Shown here in pieces: positions 45,737 through 55,642 of a DNA stretch of 64,000 nucleotides. Position 1 is the first letter of the stretch. Each line of letters opens with the position of its first letter. The notes beneath the pieces are model-generated. The model did not search any database. It saw only the letters and a program-made list of their open reading frames with translations, and was not told the DNA's origin. Position numbers and translations under genes: made by a program. The stretch comes from Actinomycetota bacterium (GTDB taxonomy: Bacteria; Actinomycetota; Acidimicrobiia; Acidimicrobiales; Ilumatobacteraceae): contig WLIV01000013.1 of the NCBI GenBank assembly GCA_009702045.1, forward strand, positions 1 to 64,000, written 5' to 3'.

Positions 45737-47044
45737 TCAGGTGGCCGGGAGGGTGGCGAGCTTCACCGGGTCGCCACCGATTCGCACCAGTGCGTCGAGT
45801 GCCTCCTGCAGCGTCGCGACCGGGATGATCTGCACATCGTTGCCCACGACCTTTCGTGCTGCGGCGACAGTGTCGGGCCAGCCCTGCTGATCCTGCGCGG
45901 CGGGCACCAGGAAGTACTTGACGCCAACCTGCTGTACGGCCGACGCCTTCGAGTTCAGCCCACCGATCGCACCAACGTTGCCGTTGAGGTCGATCGTGCC
46001 GGTGACGGCGACCTTCTTGCCGCCCATCAGATCGCCTTCGGTCAGTTGGTCGATGAGGGTGAGGGTGAACGCCAGACCGGCCGACGGCCCACCAATGAGG
46101 TCGGTGTTGATCTGGACGTTGATGCCGTCGGGCAACTCAACGGTGGTGGTATCGATCGGCCGGAAGCCGATGATCGTGCGCTGCGTCTGCTCGTTCGGGG
46201 CGGCGATCGTCTCGATCGTTCCCTTCATCGGCGTGCCGTTGCGGGTGAACTCGATCTCCACCGAGGTACCGGGACTGATGCCCTTGAGGATCGGTGGCAA
46301 ATCGTCGACGGTCTTCAACGGCGTGCCGTCCACCGCCGTGAGATGGTCGCCCGGGTTGAGCAACTTGTCGGCGGGGCTGAACTGTTCGCATTCGGTGCCG
46401 GCCTCGTTGGCCTTCAGGCACAGCAGGAAGTCGACAACGACATCGCCCGGTTTCAGCTCCACGGGGTAACCAGCGGCCTTCAACGCGACGTACACCGCAT
46501 TGTCCTTCGCCGAACGCATCTGCTGTTGACCCGACTGGGTGAGTTGCTGCGCTGTCTGGTCGCCGTATTTGTCGTGATGGCTGAGGAACCTCGCCGCCGC
46601 GTCGTCGCGGGTGACGAGCCAGTCGAGCAGGCTGATCTTCGGCTCGGTGATGGTGACGAAGTAGATGCGGCCCTTGGTGTCGTAGGTGGTGGCGCCGTTG
46701 ATCGACAGCCGCGGCTCCACCTGTTCTGCATCGGCCGGCACCAACGCGTACTCGATCGCCTCGTCGACCCTCGCCGTGCACACGGGCGGGTTCACCGACG
46801 TGTCGTACGCGGTGCATCTGCTCTTGTGCACCGCTGCGCTGCTGGGCACGAAGCTCAGGACCAACGGTGCGACCGCCACCAACACACCGATCGCTGCCAG
46901 TGGCGCAGCCCACCAACCGTGAATCCCGCTGGGGCGGTGGACGCCCACCCCGAGCACTGCCGTATGCCCACGGCGAACGAACTCGGTGTCGACGAGTTCC
47001 ACAGGGTCGGGTTCGGCGGGCGTGTCCGGCGGCTCGAAGGTCAC
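45737..47044 (-). CDS. YlbL-type PDZ/Lon (S16) protease
   Basis: This 435-residue, membrane-anchored serine protease has one N-terminal helix (about 45-68), a PDZ-like domain (about 225-290, LLNPGDHLTAVDGTPLKTVDDL) and a C-terminal Lon proteolytic domain. The Ser/Lys dyad is S321 (GGPSAGLAFTL) and K366 (GGLNSKASAV). It has no ATPase domain, like B. subtilis YlbL. It probably degrades envelope or division proteins. The GTG at 47044 has CAGGCT six bases upstream. It lies 68 bases after DivIVA's neighbour on the same strand, suggesting a shared cell-envelope theme. Confidence 0.9.
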   Translation of the reverse strand: MTFEPPDTPAEPDPVELVDTEFVRRGHTAVLGVGVHRPSGIHGWWAAPLAAIGVLVAVAPLVLSFVPSSAAVHKSRCTAYDTSVNPPVCTARVDEAIEYALVPADAEQVEPRLSINGATTYDTKGRIYFVTITEPKISLLDWLVTRDDAAARFLSHHDKYGDQTAQQLTQSGQQQMRSAKDNAVYVALKAAGYPVELKPGDVVVDFLLCLKANEAGTECEQFSPADKLLNPGDHLTAVDGTPLKTVDDLPPILKGISPGTSVEIEFTRNGTPMKGTIETIAAPNEQTQRTIIGFRPIDTTTVELPDGINVQINTDLIGGPSAGLAFTLTLIDQLTEGDLMGGKKVAVTGTIDLNGNVGAIGGLNSKASAVQQVGVKYFLVPAAQDQQGWPDTVAAARKVVGNDVQIIPVATLQEALDALVRIGGDPVKLATLPAT

Positions 47045-47114
47045 CCGAGCAGCCTGCCAGATGGGCCACCGGAAGCGGGCGCGCGGTGACGGCCGCGGCC
47101 GCGGCGCACGATCC

Positions 47115-49323
47115 TCATTTCAACGGGCCCGGCCGACCGAGCAGGTACCCCTGGCCGAACGGCACCCCGAGACCGCGCACCGTTTCAGCCTCGGCTGCAG
47201 TCTCGATCCCCTCGGCGATGAGGATCGCGCCGGTGCGGGCCGCAAAGTGGCACAGACCCACGATGAGCGCCTGACGCGCCGGATCGGCCTCGATGCCGCG
47301 CACCAACGCCACGTCGAGCTTCACGAAGTCGGGCTTCAGTTCGAGGATGTGGCGGAGGCTGGCGAAGCCGGCTCCAGCGTCGTCGACCGACACCTTCATC
47401 GGCCCCAACTGGCTCAGCGCTCGGCGCAGCACCGGGTAGTTCTCGATCCGTGCGTGCTCGGTGATCTCTACGACCAGCATGCGACCGCTGGTTTCGACGA
47501 AACTCCTCGCTGCGCCAGAGCGAACCGCACATCTGGCGGTGTGTCATCGTCGAAGCGGGTGAGCGCCTCATACCCGCACACCCGGCGGGTCGTCAGGTCG
47601 ACCACCGGTTGGAACACCGACTGGTATTCCTGCTCGTCGATGATGCGGCGGATGTCAGCACGCAACTCCTGAGCACGCCCGTTCTCGTCGAGTTGTGGGC
47701 CGAGCAATGTGCCGGCGAACGAACCCAACTCCTCGAGCAGCGTTCGTCGTTCCGGCATCCTCGCCGGGCCATCGACGTCACGCGTCCCCACGACGATCGC
47801 ACCGACTGCAGGTCGTTGGACAGGCCGTCTCCGGCGAGCCCGGCGATCTGGAAACCCGTCTCCTTGTCGAGCAGCACCACCGCCGTGGCATCGAACCCGG
47901 AGAGATCGTTGACCGCTTGGCACAGGGTGATCGACGTGCCGTGCAGAGTGGCGGCCGGACGTACCCGCGACATCACGCCGAACATCACGTCACGATCGTT
48001 CTGCTGCCGATCGATGCTCGCCTCGAGCAACCGCTCGGCACTGAGATCGTGCTTCACGCTGACGAATGCGATCAGCATGCCGTCCTTGTCGTGGATCGGT
48101 GCGATGTTCGCTTTCTCCTCGTACAACTCGCCGTTCTTGCGTCGGTTCACAAACACACCGCGCCACGACTGACCATCAAGCAGACGCGCCCACATCGTCT
48201 CGTAGAACACCTGGTCGTGGATCCCGCTCTTGAACACGCGCGGATTGCCGCCGCGCAACTCGTCGAGCGTGTACCCACTGGTTCGCGATGTCGCCGGGTT
48301 GGCGTAGACGATGTTCGCGTCGGTGTCGTTGATGACCACCGAGTCGCCCGTCTGTTCGATGGCGGTGATGAGCAGCGACTGCTCCCTCAACGCGTCGAGT
48401 AGTTGGACCTCATTGCGCAGCCGCTGCAGACCGTAACCCAGCTGGCTAGCAAGACCGGCCAGCAGTGCCACAGCGCGCTGGTCGAATGCCCGAACCTCAG
48501 CGGAGTACACCGTCAACACACCATCGATCTCGCCGTCGATGACCACGGGCAGCGCGATCGAGGAACGGAAACCATGTCGGATCGCCTCCGCGATCCACGG
48601 CTGGAACGACGCATCCTGCGCGAAGTCGTGCACAATCACCACGGTGCCGTCGCGCAGTGCAGTGCCGGAGGGGCCCAGGCCCAAAGGATTCGCTCTGTCC
48701 CACGACAAGCCGATGCGATCGAGGTAACCGGCGTGCTCGGTGCTCATCGCGACGCGTTCCACCGACTTGGCTTCGTCGTCGACCCGACGGCCATACCAGG
48801 CGAACAAGTAGCCGGCCTTGTCGACCGAGGCCTGACACATGTCCGTGAGCAACTCGAGTTCATCGTGCGAACGCAGGAGAACATCGGTGCCTGCGGCAAG
48901 CGCGTCCCGCGCTCGCTGGTTGGCGACCTCGGTGCGGCAATCGCGCATGACGACGACCGATGCGGCGACGGTTCCATCGGGAGCCACCCTCAGTGGGTGC
49001 GAACGCGCTGACATCCAACGGAGCTCGCTACGGCTGGTTCGGATTCGTACGTGGACGTCGCTCACTGGTTCCCCGGCGAACACCTTCGAGCGTTGTTGTT
49101 CCACGGTGACCACATCATCGGCGTGGACAATGTCCAGCGCGCTGGTCCCGATGATCTCTCCAGGGAGCCACCCCAGCACCGACTCAATCGAGGGCGACAC
49201 CCATAGCACCGAGCCGTTCGATCCGGTCTCCAAGACCACGTCAGATGAGCTCTCGGCCAGCAACGCATACCGGTCTTGGTCGTCGGTGGCCGACGCCGAT
49301 GTCCTTCTACGAACTCCGAACAT
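47115..49323 (-). pseudogene. PAS/GAF/EAL signalling protein, broken by frameshifts
   Basis: The N-terminal part from the ATG at 49323 reads PAS (YALLAESSSDVVLETGSNGSVLWVSP), GAF (RSSIALPVVIDGEIDGVLTVYSAE), a second PAS (INDTDANIVYANPATSRTSGYTLDEL), then start of a second GAF. Near 47,800 the reading frame shifts by one; the continuation encodes the EAL start (QSVFQPVVDLTTRRVCGYEALTRF). Near 47,500 it shifts again, with about 60 residues of the EAL domain absent, before VVEITEHARI and IAEGIETAAEAE. The intact ancestor would have degraded cyclic-di-GMP under sensory control. As read, it is non-functional. Confidence 0.75.
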
Positions 49324-49420
49324 CACTCCCCCGCCGGCGATTCCCGTCTCGCCGTGGCCCAGGATACGCCCCGGTCGGCGACCACCACCGTCACCGGGAC
49401 CTCCGGTACCATTGCGCTGC

Positions 49421-49738
49421 GTGACGATCACCGATGCCACCACCTACGCCGGCTGGCTCGCCGGGCTCGCAATCGTGGCCCTGATCGCCACGGCATGGCG
49501 GCGCTCGGCTCCTGCGACGGTGCACCACGACGACCCGACTACGCCCGCCGACGACGAACACTGGGCCCTGGCCGAACTGCACGCCCCACTCGACGCGCCA
49601 GTGCCGTGGACGAAGAAGGCGTGGTCGGCGGTCGCCGGCTTCGGCCTCGCCGTCTGGGTCGGGGCAGCACTCGCCACGGTGATCGGGTTCGGCACTGCGT
49701 TTCTTGTCATCACGCTCACGAACATGCTGAAGCAATGA
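49421..49738 (+). CDS. Small membrane protein
   Basis: This 105-residue protein has two hydrophobic segments (YAGWLAGLAIVALIATA near the start, VAGFGLAVWVGAALATVIGFGTAFLVI near the end) with an acidic loop between. The function is unknown. TACCAT lies eight bases before the GTG at 49421. Its stop overlaps the start of the HEAT-repeat gene (ATGA), so they are coupled. It diverges from the broken EAL gene. Confidence 0.65.
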   Translation: MTITDATTYAGWLAGLAIVALIATAWRRSAPATVHHDDPTTPADDEHWALAELHAPLDAPVPWTKKAWSAVAGFGLAVWVGAALATVIGFGTAFLVITLTNMLKQ

Positions 49739-50349
49739 ACTCGCAACCGAACTGGCGAGCACTGTCCCAGGCCGGTCACGTGGGTGACGAAGCAACCGCA
49801 CGGGCCGCGCTCACCGACGCCGACCCGGTGGCCCGCGAACTGGCGCTGGGCGCGCTCGCCCGGTCGGGCACGTTGACCGACAGCGACCTTGCCGGTGCCC
49901 TCACTGATTCAGCGGTGTCGGTCCGACGCCGCGCTGTGCAGGTCGCCGCCGGCGTGCCCTCGATCGATCTGCTGCCCTCGCTACGCGACCCCGACCCCAC
50001 CGTCGTGGAAGTTGCTGCGTGGGCCGCGGGCGAGCACGAAACGGTGTCCGATGCGGTGCTGCTCGAGTTGTGCGGACTCGCGACCGGTTCCGACGACGCG
50101 CTGATCCGCGAGGCCGCAGTTGCCGCCCTCGGCGCGATCGGCGACGAACGCGGGCTGCCCGCCATTCTGGCCGGGTGCAGCGACAAGCCGGCCGTGCGTC
50201 GGCGTGCGGTGCTGGCGCTGGCACCGTTCGACGGCCCCGAGGTGGACACTGCCATGCGGGCCGCGCTCGTCGACCGCGACTGGCAAGTGCGCCAGGCAGC
50301 CGAGGACATCGCCGAGATCGTGCTCGACACCGAATCACCGCCTGGCTGA
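49735..50349 (+). CDS. HEAT-repeat protein
   Basis: This 204-residue helical-repeat protein has several HEAT units of about 30 residues (EATARAALTDADPVARELALGALARSG, VSVRRRAVQVAAG, TVVEVAAWAAGEHE, KPAVRRRAVLALAPFDG, WQVRQAAEDIAEI). Such repeats bind partner proteins, or carry lyase activity in phycobilin lyases. The specific partner is unknown. Translationally coupled to the small membrane protein. Confidence 0.8.
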   Translation: MNSQPNWRALSQAGHVGDEATARAALTDADPVARELALGALARSGTLTDSDLAGALTDSAVSVRRRAVQVAAGVPSIDLLPSLRDPDPTVVEVAAWAAGEHETVSDAVLLELCGLATGSDDALIREAAVAALGAIGDERGLPAILAGCSDKPAVRRRAVLALAPFDGPEVDTAMRAALVDRDWQVRQAAEDIAEIVLDTESPPG

Positions 50350-50407
50350 TCCGGCCGGGCTCGCCCCGTTGGTTTCGATCGTCACGGGTGGCTGCGATAC
50401 TCCTGCC

Positions 50408-51373
50408 ATGGCGAACGTCATCAGCCCTGAGTCCCGTGTGTACGTCGCGGGTCACGCCGGTCTTGTCGGCTCAGCCATCGTCCGGCGCCTGCAGGCAGAC
50501 GGGTTCACGAACATCCTCACCGCCACACGAGCGCAGGTCGACCTGCGCAACCAGGCGGAAGTGGCGCACTGGTTCAAGGCCAACCGCCCCGAGTACGTGT
50601 TCCTGGTGGCCGGAACCGTCGGCGGCATCATGGCCAACAGCACACGCCCGGCCGAGTTCATCTACGACAACATGATGATGCACGGCACCGTCGTGAACGC
50701 CGCCTACGAGTTCAGTGTCACCAAGCTGCTGTACCTCGGCTCGTCGTGCATCTACCCGCGCGAAGCTACGCAGCCGATGAAGGAAGAGGCGTTGCTCACC
50801 GGCACGCTGGAACCCACCAACGAGGCCTACGCCATCGCCAAGATCGCCGGCATCAAGCTGTGCCAGGCGTACCACCGCCAGTACGGGTGCGACTTCATCT
50901 CGGCAATGCCCACCAACCTCTACGGTCCGCAGGACAACTTCGACCTCACCTCCAGCCACGTGCTCCCTGCGCTGATGCGCAAGTTCCACGACGCTCGTCT
51001 GGCGGGCGTGGGCGAAGTGGAGATCTGGGGCACGGGAACACCGCGGCGCGAGTTCCTCCATGTCGACGACCTCGCCGACGCCTGCCTGCACCTGATGCGC
51101 AACTACAGCGATGAGAGCCACATCAACGTCGGCACCGGTATCGACCTGTCGATCAAGGAACTGGCCGAGAAGGTGCGCGATCTCATCCACCCGTCGGCCG
51201 AACTGCGCTTCGACACATCCAAGCCCGACGGCACGCCGCGCAAGGTGCTCGACGTCACCCGTTTGAACGGCACTGGCTGGACCGCCGGCATCGATCTCGA
51301 CAGCGGTCTCGCCAGCACCTACCAATGGTTCCTCGACCAACAGGGTCAGAACATCCGCGGCTTCTCCGCCTGA
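50408..51373 (+). CDS. fcl: GDP-L-fucose synthase
   Basis: This 321-residue SDR enzyme has the same length as E. coli WcaG/Fcl. It makes GDP-L-fucose from GDP-4-keto-6-deoxymannose. The NADP motif GHAGLVGSA is at the N-terminus, the catalytic Ser is in LYLGSSCIYPR, and the Tyr/Lys pair in AYAIAKIAG. The C-terminal EIWGTGTPRREFLHVDDLADA block is family-typical. GATACT lies six bases before the ATG. The expected partner gmd is not in this window, so it may be encoded elsewhere. It would supply fucose for envelope glycans. Confidence 0.92.
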   Translation: MANVISPESRVYVAGHAGLVGSAIVRRLQADGFTNILTATRAQVDLRNQAEVAHWFKANRPEYVFLVAGTVGGIMANSTRPAEFIYDNMMMHGTVVNAAYEFSVTKLLYLGSSCIYPREATQPMKEEALLTGTLEPTNEAYAIAKIAGIKLCQAYHRQYGCDFISAMPTNLYGPQDNFDLTSSHVLPALMRKFHDARLAGVGEVEIWGTGTPRREFLHVDDLADACLHLMRNYSDESHINVGTGIDLSIKELAEKVRDLIHPSAELRFDTSKPDGTPRKVLDVTRLNGTGWTAGIDLDSGLASTYQWFLDQQGQNIRGFSA

Positions 51374-51374
51374 A

Positions 51375-51671
51375 TCAGCGTCCGCCAGAGCGGCCCTGCA
51401 TCGGACCCATCTGCCCGTCGAAGTGCATGTTGCCGTCCACGAGGTGACCGCGACGGTCGCCGCGATCGTGGCCGCCGCCGTCGTGCGAGCCGGCCAAGGC
51501 CATCGCCCCGGCACCCAGGCCGAGGCCCACGACACCTGCGGCGACCGCTGTCACCAGCGAACGCTTCACGCGGCTGGACTTCACAACGACCGGCTCGGCG
51601 GGTGACTCTGCGGGTACGACCTGCTCGGTCGTGCCGACGATCTCGTCGGTGTGTTCGTGTTGCTCATTCAT
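51375..51671 (-). CDS. Small membrane-anchored hypothetical protein
   Basis: This 98-residue protein has an acidic N-terminus, one hydrophobic helix (TAVAAGVVGLGLGAGAMALAG, about 44-64) and a His/Gly/Asp-rich external tail. GAGGAG lies seven bases before the ATG at 51671, better placed than the ATG at 51713. The function is unknown. It ends one base after the GDP-fucose synthase stop, convergent with it, and diverges from the arsenic operon. Confidence 0.65.
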   Translation of the reverse strand: MNEQHEHTDEIVGTTEQVVPAESPAEPVVVKSSRVKRSLVTAVAAGVVGLGLGAGAMALAGSHDGGGHDRGDRRGHLVDGNMHFDGQMGPMQGRSGGR

Positions 51672-51793
51672 GTCGTGCTCCTCATCGGGGGGAAGGGGTT
51701 CCGATGTATTCATGCTGCGCCGCCAACGTGAGATGCGAATCCGAGGAACGTACGAGTTGGGTGAGAACGGCATCTGCCGTTCACGACACGTTC

Positions 51794-51841
51794 ACTCAAT
51801 AGATATTGAGTCAGTCACCACTGAGTGGATATGGTGTCCTC
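51794..51841 (+). promoter_or_regulatory. ArsR operator and leaderless promoter of arsJ operon
   Basis: ACTCAATA and TATTGAGT flank a two-base spacer at 51794-51811 (8-base inverted arms). A second small palindrome, CCACTGAGTGG, lies at 51818-51828. TATGGT at 51830 serves as the -10, six bases before the ATG at 51842. Binding by the fused ArsR would block the promoter. Confidence 0.65.
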
Positions 51842-52525
51842 ATGTCGGACCAGCGGATCGATGAGCTGCACAGAAGGGCGGCGCTGCACGCCGCGCTGGG
51901 CGAGCCAGGGCGGCTTGCGATCGTCGACGAATTGGCCGTCAGCGATCGATCACCGAAGGAACTCGCCGAACGGTTAGGCATCGCTTCCAATCTGCTCGCT
52001 CACCATCTCGATGTGCTCGAGCACGCAGGCCTGATCGCCCGCTTTGCCTCCGCTGGCGACGGACGGCGCAAGTATGTGCGCCTCGTGCATGATCCCCTGA
52101 GCCGCCTGGCGATCGGCACGATCGGTGCGCCCCCGCCAAGCGACATGCTGTTTCTCTGCAGCCATAATTCGGCGCGATCGCAGCTCGCTGCCGCCATGTG
52201 GACAGCACGCACCGGCGCCCACGCGTCATCCGCCGGCACGCACCCCGCACCCCGCGTGCACCGGGGCGCGGTGGCTGCTGCACGCCGCGCAGGCCTGCGC
52301 CTCGATGACGCCGCGCCGCAGCCGATCGGCACCATCAGACCCACCACCCAGGTGGTGACGGTGTGCGACCATGCCCACGAAGCACTCGCGCCTGCCGCCG
52401 ACTGGTGGCATTGGTCGATTCCCGATCCAGTCGAGATTGGCACGGCCCTGGCGTTCGACGCCGCCGTCGCCGAGCTCGACGCGCGCATCTCCACCCTTCT
52501 CGCCAACGAACGGACCACACGATGA
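51842..52525 (+). CDS. ArsR-ArsC fusion (regulator plus arsenate reductase domain)
   Basis: This 227-residue protein joins an ArsR winged-helix domain (1-95; [27 protein letters not shown]) to a low-molecular-weight phosphatase/ArsC domain (100-227). The catalytic loop is C106-x5-R112 (CSHNSAR), and the Asp general acid is D195 in PDPVE. C175 (TVCDHAHE) is the second redox cysteine position; the third is replaced by Ala/Pro, so thioredoxin-type recycling is unlikely and mycothiol is a plausible reductant. The ATGA overlap couples it to the GAPDH gene. Confidence 0.85.
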   Translation: MSDQRIDELHRRAALHAALGEPGRLAIVDELAVSDRSPKELAERLGIASNLLAHHLDVLEHAGLIARFASAGDGRRKYVRLVHDPLSRLAIGTIGAPPPSDMLFLCSHNSARSQLAAAMWTARTGAHASSAGTHPAPRVHRGAVAAARRAGLRLDDAAPQPIGTIRPTTQVVTVCDHAHEALAPAADWWHWSIPDPVEIGTALAFDAAVAELDARISTLLANERTTR

Positions 52526-53550
52526 CCACCCGCATCGGCATCAACGGATTCGGCCGCATGGGCCGCCTCGCAGTGCGCGCGCTACAGCACCAACCCGGGC
52601 TCCAGCTCGTGCACGTCAACGAACTGAAGGGTGGCGTGGCCACAGCAGCGCACCTGCTCGAATTCGACACGGTTCATGGCCGCTACCAGGGCGCGGTCGG
52701 CACCGACGGCGGCAACCTGCTCGTCGACGGCAGCACCGTCACGTTCTCCGAGCACGCAGCACCGGGCGATATTTCGTGGGGCGATCTCGGCGTCGAGGTG
52801 GTCATCGAAGCGACCGGCAAGTTCAAGACCGCCGAGGATCTCCAGCACTACTTCGATCGCGGCGTGCGCAAAGTGGTGGTGGCCTGCCCGGTGAAGAGCG
52901 ACGGCGTGCTGAACATCGTGATGGGTTGCAACGACCACCTCTACGAGCCTGCCGTACACAACATCGTCACCGCCGCGTCCTGCACCACCAACTGCCTCGC
53001 ACCAGTGGTGAAGGTGCTGCACGAGTCCATCGGCATTGAACGTGGCGCGATCACCACGATGCACGACGTGACCAACACCCAGGTGGTGGTCGACGCACCG
53101 CACAAGGATCTGCGGCGAGCACGCTCGGCGCTGAACTCGTTGATCCCCACGTCCACCGGGTCGGCCACGGCAATCACGATGATCTACCCCGAGCTGCTCG
53201 GCAAGCTGAACGGCATTGCCGTACGCATCCCGCTGTTGAACGCCTCACTCACCGACGCGGTATTCACTATGAGCCGCGACGTCACCGTCGACGAGGTCAA
53301 CGGGTTGCTGCGCACCGCGGCGAACGGCCCGCTGCAGGGCATTCTCGGGTTCGAGGACCGCCCGCTCGTGTCGGCCGACTACACCAACGACACCCGCTCG
53401 GGCATCGTCGACGGGCCGTCCACGATGGTGATCGACGGCAGCATGGTGAAGGTCTTGGTCTGGTACGACAACGAGTACGGCTACGCGTTCCGCCTGGTTG
53501 AGTTGACGGCCAAGGTTGCGGCCGCGCTGCACAGCGATTCCTCGTCGTGA
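52522..53550 (+). CDS. ArsJ-associated glyceraldehyde-3-phosphate dehydrogenase
   Basis: This 342-residue GAPDH has the NAD motif [12 protein letters not shown], the catalytic cysteine in [10 protein letters not shown], and the C-terminal [10 protein letters not shown]. It lies between an ars regulator and arsJ with ATGA/GTGA overlaps, the known arrangement of the organoarsenical GAPDH. That enzyme makes 1-arseno-3-phosphoglycerate from glyceraldehyde-3-phosphate and arsenate. The product is then exported by ArsJ. The glycolytic gapA is presumably elsewhere. Confidence 0.9.
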   Translation: MTTRIGINGFGRMGRLAVRALQHQPGLQLVHVNELKGGVATAAHLLEFDTVHGRYQGAVGTDGGNLLVDGSTVTFSEHAAPGDISWGDLGVEVVIEATGKFKTAEDLQHYFDRGVRKVVVACPVKSDGVLNIVMGCNDHLYEPAVHNIVTAASCTTNCLAPVVKVLHESIGIERGAITTMHDVTNTQVVVDAPHKDLRRARSALNSLIPTSTGSATAITMIYPELLGKLNGIAVRIPLLNASLTDAVFTMSRDVTVDEVNGLLRTAANGPLQGILGFEDRPLVSADYTNDTRSGIVDGPSTMVIDGSMVKVLVWYDNEYGYAFRLVELTAKVAAALHSDSSS

Positions 53551-54752
53551 AGCTGCGCAACTATGCGCTGGTGACGGCGGGGTACTGGGTCTTCACACTC
53601 ACCGACGGCGCACTGCGGATGCTCGTGCTGTTGCACTTCAACGAACTCGGCTACTCGCCGGTCTCGATCGCGTTCTTGTTTCTCGCCTACGAATTCATGG
53701 GCATCCTCACCAACCTGCTCGGCGGCTGGGTGGGCGCACGGCGCGGGCTGAACCGCACGCTGGTCGCCGGCCTCGGACTGCAGATCGTGGCCCTCGCCGC
53801 GCTGACATTTGAGCGCGCGTCGTGGCAGACCTGGTTCGCGGTGACATTCGTGATGGCGGCGCAGGCACTGTCGGGTATCGCCAAAGACCTCACCAAGATG
53901 AGCTCCAAGAGCGCGGTGAAGACCGTCGCCGGCGACGCCGATGGTGCCTTGTTCCGGATGGTGGCGGTCCTCACCGGTTCGAAGAACGCGCTGAAAGGGG
54001 TCGGGTTCTTCCTCGGAGCCTGGCTGCTGTCGGCGATCGGCTACGACGATGCGCTCTGGTCAATGGCGGCTGCGCTCGCCGTCACCGTCGTTGCCCTACT
54101 GATCTTCTTGAACGAGGACATCGGCAAGTCGAAGAAGAAGCCGCCGTTGCGCTCGGTGCTGTCGAAGTCGACGGCCATCAACCGCCTGTCGGCCGCTCGC
54201 TTCTTCCTGTTCGGCGCCCGCGACATCTGGTTCGTGGTGGCACTGCCCGTGTTTCTCTCCGACCACCTCGGCTGGTCGCACAGTGGGGTCGGCGGCTTCC
54301 TGGCGGTGTGGGTCATCGGCTACGGCATCATCCAGTCGCTCGCCCCGCGAATTCTCAGCCGTGGCGACACGAAGGTCGACGAGGTGAAGGCCACACAGCA
54401 GTGGGCGTTCATGCTCGGCATCGTCTCCGCGGCCATCGCCGTGCTCGTGGCATTCGACATCGCCACCACCGTGGCAATCGTCGGCGGACTGATCGTGTTC
54501 GGCATCGTGTTCGCGATGAACTCATCGCTGCACTCGTACCTCGTGCTCGCCTACGCCGACGACGAGGACGTGGCGCTCGACGTCGGCTTCTACTACTCGG
54601 CCAACGCAGCCGGTCGCCTCGTGGGCACGCTGCTCTCGGGTGTGCTGTACCTGCAGGGCGGGCTCGCCGCAGCGCTGTGGGGTTCGGCCCTGTTTGTAAT
54701 GGCCACCTGGCTGCTGTCGCTGCGCCTGCCCCCGTTGCCCACTGGCGACTGA
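53547..54752 (+). CDS. arsJ: ArsJ organoarsenical efflux MFS transporter
   Basis: This 401-residue membrane protein has about 11-12 helices. The opening [30 protein letters not shown] matches the ArsJ family, and the middle loop holds [14 protein letters not shown]. ArsJ exports 1-arseno-3-phosphoglycerate, which breaks down to arsenate outside. The GTG start overlaps the GAPDH stop by four bases. Together with the fusion regulator it gives arsenate resistance without needing reduction to arsenite. Confidence 0.92.
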   Translation: MKLRNYALVTAGYWVFTLTDGALRMLVLLHFNELGYSPVSIAFLFLAYEFMGILTNLLGGWVGARRGLNRTLVAGLGLQIVALAALTFERASWQTWFAVTFVMAAQALSGIAKDLTKMSSKSAVKTVAGDADGALFRMVAVLTGSKNALKGVGFFLGAWLLSAIGYDDALWSMAAALAVTVVALLIFLNEDIGKSKKKPPLRSVLSKSTAINRLSAARFFLFGARDIWFVVALPVFLSDHLGWSHSGVGGFLAVWVIGYGIIQSLAPRILSRGDTKVDEVKATQQWAFMLGIVSAAIAVLVAFDIATTVAIVGGLIVFGIVFAMNSSLHSYLVLAYADDEDVALDVGFYYSANAAGRLVGTLLSGVLYLQGGLAAALWGSALFVMATWLLSLRLPPLPTGD

Positions 54753-54754
54753 GC

Positions 54755-55090
54755 TCAGCCGAGCGCGAGCTTCAACGCGTCGACGCGCTGCTGCTCGACG
54801 CGGTACCAGGCCCACGTGCCGCGCTTCTCGCTGGCGACGAGACCTGCCTCGCGCAGCACCTTGAGGTGATGGCTGACCGTCGGCTGCGAGCGGCCGGAGG
54901 GTTCGACGAGATCGCACACGCACGCGCCGTCGGCGCCAGCCGAGGTGATCAGCGACAACAGGTGCAGGCGCACGGGATCGGCGAGCGCGGCGAACCCCTT
55001 CGCCAACTCCGCCGCATCGCGTTCGTCGAAGGACGCACTGCCGACCGGCGCGCAGCAGACCACGGGGATCTTCGCCTTGATGCTGCCCAT
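54755..55090 (-). CDS. arsR: ArsR-family arsenic regulator
   Basis: This 111-residue ArsR protein shows the DNA-binding helices SQPTVSHHLKVLREAGL, the metal-site motif C57-V-C59-D (ACVCDL), and an N-terminal vicinal cysteine pair C12-C13 (VCCAP) that may complete a trivalent arsenic site. GGAGGGG lies just before the ATG at 55090. It diverges from arsI across an 18-base inverted repeat and is convergent with arsJ, whose stop lies two bases away. Confidence 0.92.
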   Translation of the reverse strand: MGSIKAKIPVVCCAPVGSASFDERDAAELAKGFAALADPVRLHLLSLITSAGADGACVCDLVEPSGRSQPTVSHHLKVLREAGLVASEKRGTWAWYRVEQQRVDALKLALG

Positions 55091-55119
55091 CTGCCCCTCC
55101 CGAAAAATCTGTCGCGTTG

Positions 55120-55172
55120 TATTGACAATGATCGATGTATCCGTAGGATGAGCACATCGACGGATGTCAATA
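55120..55172. promoter_or_regulatory. Probable ArsR operator between arsR and arsI
   Basis: Two 18-base arms, 55120-55137 and 55155-55172, are inverted copies at 14 of 18 positions. The conserved parts are TATTGACA and TCGATG. The spacing and AT content suit ArsR dimers acting on both divergent promoters. Confidence 0.65.
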
Positions 55173-55204
55173 TACTGCGTCCGCCTGCCTGAAAGGAACC
55201 CTCC

Positions 55205-55624
55205 ATGTCACGAGTTCAACTGGCCCTCAACGTCTCCAACCTCGAGGACGCGATCGCGTTCTACTCCACACTGTTCGGCACCCAGCCGGCCAAGGTACGC
55301 GAGGGCTACGCCAACTTTGCGATTGCCGAACCTCCGCTGAAGCTCGTGCTCATCGAAGGCGGCGGCACCCCCGGCACGCTGAACCACCTCGGCGTCGAGG
55401 TGGAGAACAGCGACCTCGTCGGCGCAGCCATCACCCGGCTGCAGGCCGAAGGGCTGCCCACCACGGTCGAGGAGCAGACCAGCTGTTGCTACGCCGTGCA
55501 GGACAAGGTGTGGGTACATGGCCCCGACGCCGAGCCGTGGGAGGTGTACACCGTGCTCGCCGATGCGCCCGCCATGGCCAAGGTGGCCGCGGAACCGGTG
55601 ACGCTCGGCCGCGCGTGCTGCTGA
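55205..55624 (+). CDS. arsI: ArsI/CadI-type VOC protein (C-As lyase)
   Basis: This 139-residue protein is of the vicinal oxygen chelate family. Metal ligand positions are Q5, H61 (LNHLGVE) and E113 (PWEVY). The vicinal cysteines C94-C95 (TSCCYAVQDKVWV) are the substrate-binding pair of ArsI, which breaks the carbon-arsenic bond of trivalent organoarsenicals. It ends in a further Cys pair (RACC). CadI relatives share the fold, but the arsenic neighbours favour ArsI. GAAAGGAA lies before the ATG. Confidence 0.85.
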   Translation: MSRVQLALNVSNLEDAIAFYSTLFGTQPAKVREGYANFAIAEPPLKLVLIEGGGTPGTLNHLGVEVENSDLVGAAITRLQAEGLPTTVEEQTSCCYAVQDKVWVHGPDAEPWEVYTVLADAPAMAKVAAEPVTLGRACC

Positions 55625-55642
55625 GTGCGGCACACTGCTGAC

